This document shows positions 47,154 to 56,864 of a stretch of DNA of 64,000 nt, in pieces. Each line of letters starts with the position of its first letter. Within the stretch, counting starts at the first letter, position 1. The notes under the pieces are model-generated. The model worked only from the letters and a program-made list of their open reading frames with translations. It had not been told where the DNA came from and ran no database searches. The stretch is from an uncultured Alphaproteobacteria bacterium (GTDB taxonomy: Bacteria > Pseudomonadota > Alphaproteobacteria > Caulobacterales > Caulobacteraceae): contig CAIJOB010000040.1 in NCBI GenBank assembly GCA_903822175.1, positions 286,059 through 350,058 of the forward strand, in the 5' to 3' direction. The translations under genes were made by a program, and so were the position numbers.

Positions 47154-47573
47154 ATGTCCGTTCGCGGTATCGCAATGCTGGTCGCTACGACCGCCCTCGC
47201 AGGCGGGCTGTGCGGCGTTGCGCAGGCGGCTCCGGCCACCGTGGCCGCCGCTGCCGCGACCCCGGCCGCCGCCGCCAAGCCGCTCGACTTCACGGTGCAT
47301 GCGGAAAGCTCGCCGGCCATCCCCGGCGTCCAGACGCTGAAGTGGGACGCGGCAAAGGGTCACTGGGGCGTCACTTTCAACATGCGCCAGCCCGACACCC
47401 GCGAAACCACGCTCAACGACATCCAGGCCGGCGCCTACTACAAGATCACCCCGGCCCTGCGGGTCGGCGGCGCCTTCTCGTTCGGCGCCGAGCCGGTCGC
47501 GCCGGGCCCGAAACCGACCACGCCCGACGCCACCCAGCCGCGCGTCCAGCTTGAGACGAAGTTCAAGTTCTAG
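47154..47573 (+). CDS. ntrZ: NtrZ-like periplasmic regulator
   Basis: The 139-residue protein has a signal peptide (MSVRGIAMLVATTALAGGLCGVAQAA) and an Ala/Pro-rich linker. A short domain follows with LKWDAAKGHWGVTFNMRQPDTRETTLNDIQAGAYYKITPALRVGGAFSFG and a C-terminal PRVQLETKFKF. This agrees with NtrZ of Caulobacter, a periplasmic protein that inhibits the phosphatase activity of the sensor NtrY toward NtrX. Its place between leuS and the probable cenR also fits Caulobacter. The ntrY-ntrX genes are not in the window. Confidence 0.72.
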   Translation: MSVRGIAMLVATTALAGGLCGVAQAAPATVAAAAATPAAAAKPLDFTVHAESSPAIPGVQTLKWDAAKGHWGVTFNMRQPDTRETTLNDIQAGAYYKITPALRVGGAFSFGAEPVAPGPKPTTPDATQPRVQLETKFKF

Positions 47574-48163
47574 GCTTTAAAGCCGTCCACCGCCGCCAGA
47601 CCTACCAGGCCCGTATCCTTCAGGAGGCGGGCTTTTTTGTTGTCTATGCCGCCCAGGCCATAGACCGGGCCGTTCACCCGCCGCACCAGCAGGGCCAGCC
47701 GGACCGCGCCCATTGGCCGCCCCGCCGAGGCGCTGCGGCTGGCGAACACCGTCGAAACGACCACCGCGTCCGCGCCGGCGGCCAGCGCGCGCCGCGCCGC
47801 CATGGTCGAGTGGGCCGCGGCCGTGACGATCCAGCGGGGGTGTGCCGCCTTCAGCCGCCGCGCCCGATACGCCAGCCGCTCCGGCAGGTGGACGCCGTCG
47901 GCGCCGATCCGCGCGGCCAGCTCAGCATCTCGTCCGATCAGCAGGATCAACCCGCACTCACGGGCGATCGCCTTCAGCCGCGCGCCCCTGGCGGGGGCGT
48001 CCGAGGCGCCGAACGTCCGAAACACCACGCCCGCGCCTCTGGGCAACCCACGCGCGATGGCCTCCGGGTCCGGCGTGCGCTCGGGGTCGGTGAAAAACAG
48101 CAGGCTCGGCAGGGCCTTCCGCGCATCAGCGCGGCGCCCTAGGAAGGCGGCGGTTCTCGCCAA
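47570..48163 (-). CDS. thiamine-phosphate synthase family protein
   Basis: The 197-residue protein is a ThiE-like (beta/alpha)8 barrel, with LILLIGRDAELAARIGADGVHLPE in the pattern of the substrate and phosphate loops and a C-terminal VYGLGGIDNKKARLL. It may be a second, specialised ThiE such as TenI-type proteins rather than the main thiamine enzyme, because several catalytic residues of canonical ThiE are not clear. It is tail-to-tail with ntrZ (four-base overlap). Confidence 0.72.
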   Translation of the reverse strand: MARTAAFLGRRADARKALPSLLFFTDPERTPDPEAIARGLPRGAGVVFRTFGASDAPARGARLKAIARECGLILLIGRDAELAARIGADGVHLPERLAYRARRLKAAHPRWIVTAAAHSTMAARRALAAGADAVVVSTVFASRSASAGRPMGAVRLALLVRRVNGPVYGLGGIDNKKARLLKDTGLVGLAAVDGFKA

Positions 48164-48182
48164 GGTCCAGAAGCCCGCCGAA

Positions 48183-48842
48183 ATGGCCTCATCTCCCGCT
48201 GATAGCTACGCCGATGTGGTGGCCCGGATCGGCCGTGCCGCGCAAGCCGCCGGACGCTCGCCCTCCGACGTCACCCTGGTCGCCGTCTCCAAACTGCAGC
48301 CCTGGGAGGCCGTGGCGCCGGTGCTGGCTGCCGGCCAGCGGGTGTTCGGCGAGAACCGGGTGCAGGAGGCGCAGGAGCGGTGGTCCGGCAAGAGTGAGGG
48401 CCTGACCCTGCACCTGATCGGCCCGCTGCAGACCAACAAGGCCGCCGACGCGGTGGCCTTCTTCGACGTCATCGAGACGCTGGACCGCGAAAAGCTGGCG
48501 CGGTTCCTGGCCGACGAGATCGAGAAACAGGGCCGCAGCCCCCGCCTCTACGTTCAGGTGAACACCGGCGAGGAACCGCAGAAGGCCGGCGTCATCCCCG
48601 CCGAGGCCGACGCCTTCATCGCCACGGTCCGCAAGACCTACGGCCTCGAGCCCGTTGGCCTGATGTGCATCCCGCCGGCCGATGAGCCCGCCGGCCCGCA
48701 CTTCGCGCTGCTGGCCAAGATCGCCGCGCGCAATGGGTTGGCCGGGCTTTCCATGGGGATGAGCGGCGACTTCGAAACCGCCATCGCCTTTGGCGCCACC
48801 AGCGTGCGGGTCGGCTCAGCGGTGTTCGGCGCCCGCCACTAG
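48183..48842 (+). CDS. YggS family PLP homeostasis protein
   Basis: The 219-residue single-barrel protein binds PLP through the Lys in VTLVAVSKLQPWEAV (about residue 36). Other signatures are FGENRVQEAQERW, LHLIGPLQTNKAADAV and GLSMGMSGDFETAIAFGATSVRVGSAVFG. YggS/PLPBP proteins keep cellular PLP balanced. I began at the ATG at 48183; the open frame further upstream overlaps the thiE-like gene. Confidence 0.92.
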   Translation: MASSPADSYADVVARIGRAAQAAGRSPSDVTLVAVSKLQPWEAVAPVLAAGQRVFGENRVQEAQERWSGKSEGLTLHLIGPLQTNKAADAVAFFDVIETLDREKLARFLADEIEKQGRSPRLYVQVNTGEEPQKAGVIPAEADAFIATVRKTYGLEPVGLMCIPPADEPAGPHFALLAKIAARNGLAGLSMGMSGDFETAIAFGATSVRVGSAVFGARH

Positions 48843-49285
48843 GCGGCCTGGGACGGATCGAAGGGCGAGAGGTCCGGCTCGATCCAGCCTCGGCGGGCCT
48901 CGACCGAGAACAGCCGGTCCTTCGACCAATAGGCCAGCAGCCAGTCTGGCCGCCCAAGCTGCGAGGCCATCAGCTCATCGACGATTCCGTGCAGAGGCGC
49001 CCCCGGCCGCGCGTCGAGGAACGCCCGCGCCGCGGCTATGGAAGCGAGCGTGATGGTCTCGTGGTAGCCGCCATCGTCGGTGTTCGGCACGCCGGTCGCC
49101 TCGTTGTAGGCGCGGATCATCGGCGGCATGCGTCGTCGCACCACGTCTTGCGGCTCGTGGCGCAACAGCCAGAGGGCGGCGGCGAAGTGGCCGGCATGGG
49201 TCCACTCCGCCTTGGGCAGGGTGCGGTCGATCAGGCCGAAACCCACGCGGGCGACGGCGGCGTCATCGGGAAAGTAGGTGGTCAT
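48839..49285 (-). CDS. conserved protein of unknown function
   Basis: The 148-residue soluble protein has distinct blocks: PKAEWTHAGHFAAALWLLRH (residues 25-45), MIRAYNEATGVPNTDDGGYHETIT (about 57-80) and SQLGRPDWLLAYWSKDRLFSVEARRGWIEPDL. The His, Glu and Asp placement in WTHAGH, DDGGYHE and SKDRLFS suggests a metal-dependent site. I recognise the pattern only as a widespread uncharacterised family. It is tail-to-tail with the YggS gene. Confidence 0.65.
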   Translation of the reverse strand: MTTYFPDDAAVARVGFGLIDRTLPKAEWTHAGHFAAALWLLRHEPQDVVRRRMPPMIRAYNEATGVPNTDDGGYHETITLASIAAARAFLDARPGAPLHGIVDELMASQLGRPDWLLAYWSKDRLFSVEARRGWIEPDLSPFDPSQAA

Positions 49286-49338
49286 CGGGAGGCTCTTTCA
49301 GGGGAAAGGCCCGGTTGGGGAGGGGTCTGGCGCACATG

Positions 49339-49363
49339 AAAAACCCCGCCGGCCGGGCGGGGT
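49339..49363 (-). terminator. Rho-independent terminator after the 25-codon ORF
   Basis: ACCCCGCC pairs with GGCGGGGT, and the minus strand continues with five T residues. It ends transcription coming from the small ORF and the L,D-transpeptidase gene upstream. Confidence 0.8.
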
Positions 49364-49391
49364 GAGGGGCTCGTTCGAGGGGTCGAAGGAC

Positions 49392-49469
49392 CTAACCCGG
49401 AACGCGCGCGCGCACCCACGCCGCGAAGCGACGATTCTGCTGCTGGGTGCATTTGCGACAACGAGCCAT
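49392..49469 (-). CDS. small 25-residue Cys/Arg-rich protein, candidate
   Basis: A complete short frame encodes M-A-R-C-R-K-C-T-Q-Q-Q-N-R-R-F-A-A-W-V-R-A-R-V-P-G. A very strong ribosome binding site AGGAGG lies four bases before the ATG, and a strong terminator lies 28 bases after the stop. It is 47 bases after the L,D-transpeptidase stop on the same strand, so the two may share a transcript. A Cys-x2-Cys pair and eight basic residues could bind zinc or nucleic acid. I recognise no family and its length allows chance. Confidence 0.45.
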   Translation of the reverse strand: MARCRKCTQQQNRRFAAWVRARVPG

Positions 49470-49515
49470 GCGCCCTCCTAGGGGCCAGCAAGCGGGGCTG
49501 TCAATCGGACCGACG

Positions 49516-50037
49516 TTACGTCAGGCGGATTTCCACTGCATCGCCCGGCTTCGCGGCGGCCAGCAGCTCTTCCATGTCGGCCCGGGTCACCGCCACGCAG
49601 CCCTCGGTGGGCAGGTAGCCGTCCCGCGCCAGGTGCAGGAAGATGCAGGAGCCCATCGGCGCGACCGGCGGATCGTCGTTGTGCCCCAGCACCACCACCA
49701 GGTCGTAGAGATGATCCTCGCGCCACATGGCTTCCGAGCTGGCGGGGTAGGGGCGTTTGACGGGCAGGTTGTAGGCGGGATCGCCCGGCGCGTCGCACCA
49801 GCCGTCGTCCGGCGCCAGCGGTGCTACGGGCAGGGCCGTTTTCGGCGCCGCGCCCCGGTCGGGGCGGTAGAGCACGCGCCGGATCGGCCAGATGCCGGCG
49901 GGCGAGGCGAGGTCGCCCTCGCGCTTCTCCGCCGCCGGCTTCACGCCGCCCTTGCCGAGCGCGCAGCGCACGCGGCGCGCGCCCAGATCGAGGAAACCGT
50001 CGGCAGTGGCGGTGAAGATCACAGGCCTCGTCCCCAA
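49516..50037 (-). CDS. L,D-transpeptidase (YkuD domain) family protein
   Basis: The 173-residue protein has the catalytic part of YkuD enzymes: IFLHLARDGYLPTEGCVAVTRADM, with His and the nucleophilic Cys about 12 residues apart, and VVVLGHNDDPPVAPMGSC ahead of it. No signal peptide is seen, which is unusual for a cell-wall enzyme, so export may differ or the start may be further upstream. Candidate starts are TTG at 50037 and GTG at 50022. It is divergent from the response regulator gene. Confidence 0.8.
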   Translation of the reverse strand: MGTRPVIFTATADGFLDLGARRVRCALGKGGVKPAAEKREGDLASPAGIWPIRRVLYRPDRGAAPKTALPVAPLAPDDGWCDAPGDPAYNLPVKRPYPASSEAMWREDHLYDLVVVLGHNDDPPVAPMGSCIFLHLARDGYLPTEGCVAVTRADMEELLAAAKPGDAVEIRLT

Positions 50038-50082
50038 ATACCCTTACGCCGACGGCTCAACACGGTGCATGTTCTAGCGACC

Positions 50083-50766
50083 ATGGCTCAACGCAAGACC
50101 CTCCTCATCGTCGATGACGACGCCGACCTGCGCGGGGCCGTCGCCGAACAGCTGCAGGCCGAGGATTTCTCGACGCTGGAGGCCGCCAACGCCGCCGATG
50201 GCGTGCGCCTGGCCCAGACCGAGCGGCCCGACCTGATCCTGCTCGACGTTGACCTGCCCGATTTCGACGGCCGTGAGGCCTGCCGCCGCATCCGCGCCAG
50301 CGGGATCTCCACCCCGGTGATCATGCTGACCGCCGCGGCCGAGGACGACGACACCGTCCAGGGCCTCGACGCCGGGGCCAACGACTATGTGACCAAGCCC
50401 TACAAGTTCGCGGTTCTCCTGGCCCGGATCCGCGTGCAGCTGCGTGACTACGAGCATTCGGAAGGGGCGGTCTTCCGCCTGGGCGCCTACGAGTTCCGCC
50501 CCGCCGCCAAGATGCTGATCGACCCGCAGGCCAAGAAGATCCGCCTGACGGAGAAGGAAACCAACATCCTGAAGTACCTCTACCGCGCCGGCGAAAAGCC
50601 GGTGTCGCGCGAGGAATTGCTGGCCGAGGTCTGGGGCTACAACGCCGGGGTGACGACCCACACCCTGGAAACCCACGTCTACCGCCTGCGCCAGAAGATC
50701 GAGAGCGACCCGGCGAATGCAAAGCTGCTGCTCACCGAGGCCGGTGGGTACCGGCTGGCGCCTTAG
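50083..50766 (+). CDS. cenR: OmpR-type response regulator, probable CenR
   Basis: The 227-residue protein has a receiver domain (residues 1-120) with acidic pocket VDDDADL, the phosphorylated Asp in LILLDVDLPDFDG, and KPYKFAVLLARI, then a winged-helix DNA-binding domain (KKIRLTEKETNILKYLYRAGEKPVSREELLAEVWGYNAGVTTHTLETHVYRLRQKIE). It lies in the parB-leuS-ntrZ neighbourhood where Caulobacter has CenR, the essential regulator of cell-envelope integrity. Orthology is inferred from this position and the receiver sequence. No sensor kinase gene is adjacent. Confidence 0.75.
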   Translation: MAQRKTLLIVDDDADLRGAVAEQLQAEDFSTLEAANAADGVRLAQTERPDLILLDVDLPDFDGREACRRIRASGISTPVIMLTAAAEDDDTVQGLDAGANDYVTKPYKFAVLLARIRVQLRDYEHSEGAVFRLGAYEFRPAAKMLIDPQAKKIRLTEKETNILKYLYRAGEKPVSREELLAEVWGYNAGVTTHTLETHVYRLRQKIESDPANAKLLLTEAGGYRLAP

Positions 50767-50773
50767 CCCATAG

Positions 50774-50937
50774 ATGCTCCCCGTAGGGGGAGCTGTCCGC
50801 GAAGACGGACTGAGGGGGGTTCCTCTCCGGCGCTCGGGATGTCGGCTGTCGCGGACTCGGCGGGTGAAACCCCCTCCGTCTCGGCGCTTCGCACCGAGCC
50901 ACCTCCCCCTCAACCGCGCTCCGCGCTGGGGGAGGAA
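50774..50937. repeat. long palindromic intergenic repeat (copy 9)
   Basis: It begins ATGCTCCCCGTAGGGGGAG and ends GCGCTGGGGGAGGAA. It is close to copy 10 at 54220-54390. A GACTC lies at 50854-50858. The convergent cenR and xthA genes flank it. Confidence 0.85.
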
Positions 50938-51744
50938 CTAAAGCGCTAAGTCCGCCGTCACCGGCGCATGGTCGCTGGGCCGTTCCCACTCCCGCACATC
51001 GTCATGGATACGGCTTGAGGCTGAGCCCGAGCGGAACGCCGCATCGCGCAGGCCCGGCGTCACCAGAATGTGGTCCAGCCTGAGACCTCGGTTCGACTGG
51101 CGGAAGTCCTGGGCGCGGTAGCTCCACCAGCTCGCCAGCTTTTGCGGCTCCGGATAGGCCTCGCGGGTCAGGTCGATGAAGCCCAGCGAGGCGTGCAGCG
51201 CCCCCATGGCGTCGATCTCCACCGGCGTGTGGCTGACGATCTTCGACATGTACTTGTGGTTCCAGACGTCGTTCTCGCCGGGCGCCACATTCAGGTCGCC
51301 GACGATGGCCAGGGGCGCTTTGGGGTCGCGGCGGGCCATCTCGGCGGTCAGCTTCTCGTAGAAGTCGAGCTTGTGGTCGAACTTGGGGTTCTCCACCCGG
51401 TCAGGCGTGTCGCCGCCGGCCGGGATGTAGAAGTTCTGGATCTCGACGCCGGCCACCTTCACGCCCACGCAGCGCGCATGGCCCTCGCGGCAGACATCCA
51501 GCGGCGCCGGGTCCTCAATGGGCAGGCGGGACGCGATCGCCACCCCGTGCCAGCCCTTCTGCCCGGCGATCTTCAGATGCGGCAGGCCCATGTCGATGAA
51601 GGCCTGCCTGGGGAACTCGCCCTCCCGGCACTTGATCTCCTGCATGCACAGGACGTCGGGCGCCTGTTCGGCCACGAAGCGGGCGGCCTGTTCGGCGCGC
51701 AGGCGGACGGAGTTGACGTTCCAGGTGCAGATACGAAGGCGCAT
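50938..51744 (-). CDS. xthA: exodeoxyribonuclease III
   Basis: The 268-residue AP endonuclease opens as MRLRICTWNVNSVRLR with AAGG six bases ahead. It has the metal and catalytic residues in MQEIKCREGEFP, GWHGVAIASR, IVGDLNVAPGENDVWNHK, RLDHILVT and PSDHAPVTADL. It cuts abasic sites in base-excision repair and complements endonuclease III at 15625-16320. Codons upstream to 51789 were left out. Confidence 0.95.
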   Translation of the reverse strand: MRLRICTWNVNSVRLRAEQAARFVAEQAPDVLCMQEIKCREGEFPRQAFIDMGLPHLKIAGQKGWHGVAIASRLPIEDPAPLDVCREGHARCVGVKVAGVEIQNFYIPAGGDTPDRVENPKFDHKLDFYEKLTAEMARRDPKAPLAIVGDLNVAPGENDVWNHKYMSKIVSHTPVEIDAMGALHASLGFIDLTREAYPEPQKLASWWSYRAQDFRQSNRGLRLDHILVTPGLRDAAFRSGSASSRIHDDVREWERPSDHAPVTADLAL

Positions 51745-51782
51745 GGGCATCCTTAGGCGGGCAGGGCGCCGATGGGAATGAC

Positions 51783-51821
51783 CGGACAAAGAAACGCCCG
51801 GGCACTGGAGAAGCCCGGGCG
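51783..51821 (-). terminator. Rho-independent terminator of lolA
   Basis: A perfect CGCCCGGGC stem with GCCCGGGCG is followed on the minus strand by GTTTCTTTGT. It lies about 150 bases after the lolA stop and before xthA. Confidence 0.7.
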
Positions 51822-51974
51822 CTTAGTTGTTGCTCATGCCGCCGCCGGGAGGGGATAGGTTCCGGCACGGAATCCATAGGCGCGTGCGCCGCGCCAATGG
51901 CCTAGTGGCACTGAAGACACAGGCAAGACGAAAGTCAAGAGCTGCAGAGTTAACGCTTGCTCGTGGCGAATTCG

Positions 51975-52631
51975 TCACATCCGGCCTGGATCGGCAGGCT
52001 TCGGGCGGGTGTCCTTGAGCACGAAAAGCGCCGGGTCCAGGCCCGATGCGGGGGCCAGGCCGCTGATGCGGATATTGGTCGTGCGGCCTTGCGCGTCGGT
52101 CACCGCCCAGCCGACCAGGGCCATGGGCGTGGCGGTGAAGGTCAGCGCGATCTGGCCGGCGGTCTGTTTCTTGCCGTCGCGCGCGGTGAGGGTGAAGCCG
52201 TCGGCGGCGCGGGCGACGCGGGTCACCTCGACGCCCTTGTCCAGCCGGATGGTCTTGGCCAGGAACAGCGACAGCGGCGTGGCCCCCAGCGGATAGGCCG
52301 TGAAGCTGTTCAGCCGTTTGTCCTGCACGATCACCCGGCCACCATCGGAGACCACCAGCAGGCCGGACGGCGGATCGTAGGCGAACCGCGCCTTGCCCGG
52401 GCGCTTGAGGAACAGCTCGCCGGTGGTGGTCGCACCGCGGGGGTCGGTCTGGGAGAAGCGGCCCTTGGCTTCGCTTAAGGCCTGCAGATAGGCCACGGCC
52501 TTGTCGACCAGCGCCTGGTCGGCGGGGGAAATCGCCGGTGCGGGCTGCGCCAGCGCGCTGAGCGGCGCGGCGAGGGCGATGGCGGCGGCCAAAGTGGCGG
52601 CAAGGGCGATCAGGTGGCGGCGCGTGGTCAT
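51975..52631 (-). CDS. lolA: LolA-type outer-membrane lipoprotein carrier
   Basis: The 218-residue periplasmic carrier has a signal peptide (MTTRRHLIALAATLAAAIALAAPLSALAQ). The LolA half-barrel follows, with AVAYLQALSEAKGRFSQTDPRGATTTGELFLKRPGKARFAYDPPSGLLVVSDG and YPLGATPLSLFL. It moves lipoproteins from LolCDE to the outer membrane. In Caulobacter lolA lies near ftsK, as here (about 2 kb away). Confidence 0.9.
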   Translation of the reverse strand: MTTRRHLIALAATLAAAIALAAPLSALAQPAPAISPADQALVDKAVAYLQALSEAKGRFSQTDPRGATTTGELFLKRPGKARFAYDPPSGLLVVSDGGRVIVQDKRLNSFTAYPLGATPLSLFLAKTIRLDKGVEVTRVARAADGFTLTARDGKKQTAGQIALTFTATPMALVGWAVTDAQGRTTNIRISGLAPASGLDPALFVLKDTRPKPADPGRM

Positions 52632-52687
52632 GGGCGGCAGGTTGCTCTGGGTTAGTGGCGGCAGGATGGCTCTAACGCGCCCACGCC

Positions 52688-53380
52688 TCAGAAGGCGCCG
52701 GTGTTGCTGGGCGCCAGCGTCAGGCGCGCGCGGTCCGGCGCGCCATTGCCGCCCGGGCAGGCGGCGGGCTGGAACTTCAGGTCGTAGCAGACCCGCACCT
52801 CGGAGAGCGCGTCGTCGCTGCGCCGGCTCTGGACGAACAGCTCATCGCCGGTGAGCCAGGGGTTCTTGGCGACGAAGGCCGCGCGCACGGCGCCGGCGGT
52901 CAGTTCGCCGGGCGCGATGGCCTCGATCCTCGGGATCGCGATGCGGTCGAAAAGCCTGGCGGACTGGGCGAAGTAGGTGCGGGCGTCGGGCCAGACGGCG
53001 CAGGTCCCGTGCTTCTGCCATTCGTGTTGCAGCAGGACCGCCGAGGGCGTGCGCCGCCACATCTCGCGCACGGTCGCGAGGTCCAGCTGTCCACCCGGCT
53101 TGCAGAAGCTCGGATAGGGCGGGTGCGCGCCATCGGGCCACAGGCCGTGCAGGGTGAAGCCGAGCGGCCGGCCGCATTCCATCTCCTTCGCCGTCGCCCC
53201 GCTCCCGCCGGACCGGCACCACTCCGGCGTCCAGGAGAGCGCGAGTGTGTAGTAGGCGATCGGCACGCCGGTCACGATCTCGTCCGGGCGCGGGTTCAGC
53301 GCCGGCGCGGGCTTCAGGTCGGCGGGCGGCGCGGCGGCGAGTGCGAAAACGGCGGCGAGGACCGAGGCGGATAGGGTCAT
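52688..53380 (-). CDS. secreted ribonuclease T2 family protein
   Basis: The 230-residue protein has a signal peptide (SASVLAAVFALAAA) and the two active-site segments of RNase T2: FTLHGLWPDGAHP (CAS1) and LLQHEWQKHGTCAVW (CAS2), each with its catalytic His and with Glu in the second. It is expected to degrade RNA in the periplasm or outside the cell. It is divergent from the ArsR gene. Confidence 0.92.
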   Translation of the reverse strand: MTLSASVLAAVFALAAAPPADLKPAPALNPRPDEIVTGVPIAYYTLALSWTPEWCRSGGSGATAKEMECGRPLGFTLHGLWPDGAHPPYPSFCKPGGQLDLATVREMWRRTPSAVLLQHEWQKHGTCAVWPDARTYFAQSARLFDRIAIPRIEAIAPGELTAGAVRAAFVAKNPWLTGDELFVQSRRSDDALSEVRVCYDLKFQPAACPGGNGAPDRARLTLAPSNTGAF

Positions 53381-53416
53381 GGCGCAAACCTATCGCGCGC
53401 GGCCCGTGATTGACAG

Positions 53417-53432
53417 GCAAGTAATTACTTGC
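53417..53432. promoter_or_regulatory. ArsR-type operator palindrome
   Basis: GCAAGTAATTACTTGC is a perfect 16-base palindrome, 11 bases before the ArsR start codon. Its AT-rich centre stands out in this GC-rich sequence, and the form is common ahead of ArsR-SRPBCC pairs, so it is the likely autorepression site. Confidence 0.8.
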
Positions 53433-53443
53433 ATATTTCCGCC

Positions 53444-53776
53444 ATGGCCGATGACACAGACAAGGTCTTCAAGGCGCTGGCGGACGCGAGCCGCCGCGCC
53501 CTGCTGGACGACCTGTTCCGGGAACCCGGCCAGACGCTCGGCGCGCTCGCCTCGCGCCTCGCCATGACCCGCCAGGCGGTCAGCCAGCACCTGACCGTGC
53601 TGGAGGCCGCCAACCTGATTTCGAGCGTCCGCCAGGGCCGCGAGAAGCTGCACTACCTGAACCCCATCCCGATCCACGAGGTCCACGCCCGCTGGATCGC
53701 GAAATTCGAACGGCCGCGCCTGGATGCGCTGGCCGACCTCAAAAGCCGCCTCGAAGGAGAGCAAACCGATGGATAA
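53444..53776 (+). CDS. ArsR/SmtB family transcriptional regulator
   Basis: The 110-residue winged-helix protein opens as MADDTDKVFKALADASRRALLDDLF. The recognition helix lies in GALASRLAMTRQAVSQHLTVLEAANLISSVRQGREKLHYLN. No metal-binding Cys pair is present, so this is the metal-free subgroup usually paired with an AHSA1 protein. The stop overlaps the SRPBCC start by eight bases. The palindrome at 53417-53432 lies ahead of it. Confidence 0.9.
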   Translation: MADDTDKVFKALADASRRALLDDLFREPGQTLGALASRLAMTRQAVSQHLTVLEAANLISSVRQGREKLHYLNPIPIHEVHARWIAKFERPRLDALADLKSRLEGEQTDG

Positions 53777-54215
53777 GCCGAGCTACGTCTACGTCAGCTA
53801 CATCGCGACCACCGCCCAGAAGGTCTGGGACGCCATCACCGACGCCGAGCAAAGCGCCTTCTACTGGATGCGGAGCAACGTCTCTGACTGGAAGGTCGGA
53901 TCGACCTGGGAGCACAAGTTCCTCGGCAAGGCGGCCGATCTGGTCGGCACGGTGCTGGAGAGCGATCCCCCGAAGCGGCTGGTGCTCACCTGGGCCGGCC
54001 CGGCACACGTCGACAATCCCGAGCGGGTCAGCCGGGTGGCCTTCGACATCGACCAGATGGGCGACAAGGTGCGGCTGACGATGAGCCACACCGAGCTCAC
54101 GCCCGCCGGGCTGAAGGACGTCGCCGCCGCCTGGCCCGCGGTGCTGTCGAACATGAAAACCTATCTGGAAACCGGCGGCACGATCCCCGACGCGTTCGGC
54201 GGCATCCACGACTGA
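53769..54215 (+). CDS. SRPBCC (AHSA1-like) domain protein
   Basis: The 148-residue protein has the START/Bet v 1-like fold: YVYVSYIATTAQKVWDAITDAEQSAFYWM, STWEHKFLGKAADLVGTVLESDPPKRLVLTW, and C-terminal GLKDVAAAWPAVLSNMKTYLETG. It binds a hydrophobic ligand that is unknown. AAGGAGA precedes the ATG, which overlaps the ArsR stop. Co-regulation by ArsR is likely. Confidence 0.9.
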   Translation: MDKPSYVYVSYIATTAQKVWDAITDAEQSAFYWMRSNVSDWKVGSTWEHKFLGKAADLVGTVLESDPPKRLVLTWAGPAHVDNPERVSRVAFDIDQMGDKVRLTMSHTELTPAGLKDVAAAWPAVLSNMKTYLETGGTIPDAFGGIHD

Positions 54216-54219
54216 CTAG

Positions 54220-54390
54220 ATGCTCCCCGTAGGGGGAGCTGTCCGCGAAGACGGACTGAGGGGGTTTCCTCTCCGGCGTTTCGGATGTCGGATGTCGGCT
54301 GTCGCGGGCTCGGCGGGTGAAGCCCCCTCCGTCTCACGGCTGCGCCGCGATCCATCTCCCCCTCAATCGCGCTCCGCGCTGGGGGAGGAT
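54220..54390. repeat. long palindromic intergenic repeat (copy 10)
   Basis: It begins ATGCTCCCCGTAGGGGGAG and ends CGCTGGGGGAGGAT, the same subtype as copy 9. The central site reads GGCTC rather than GACTC, so the GANTC has been lost by one base. It ends two bases from the ftsK stop. Confidence 0.85.
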
Positions 54391-54391
54391 C

Positions 54392-56737
<2,346 letters not shown>

Positions 56738-56790
56738 ACCCGAACCACTCCAGCTTACAAATCAGCCGGCCATGTTTCGCGCGGGGATGG

Positions 56791-56805
56791 TTAACCGGCA
56801 TTTAC
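56791..56805. promoter_or_regulatory. putative CtrA box upstream of ftsK
   Basis: TTAA-CCGGCAT-TTAC matches the CtrA consensus TTAA-N7-TTAA at seven of eight defined positions. An overlapping TTAACCAT stands on the minus strand at 56787-56794. Control of division genes by CtrA is known in Caulobacter. Confidence 0.5.
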
Positions 56806-56864
56806 TTTGCGCAGGCCGCGCTTCCGATTTGCGGGCCATACGCCCGGGCATTAGGGTCCGCGCC

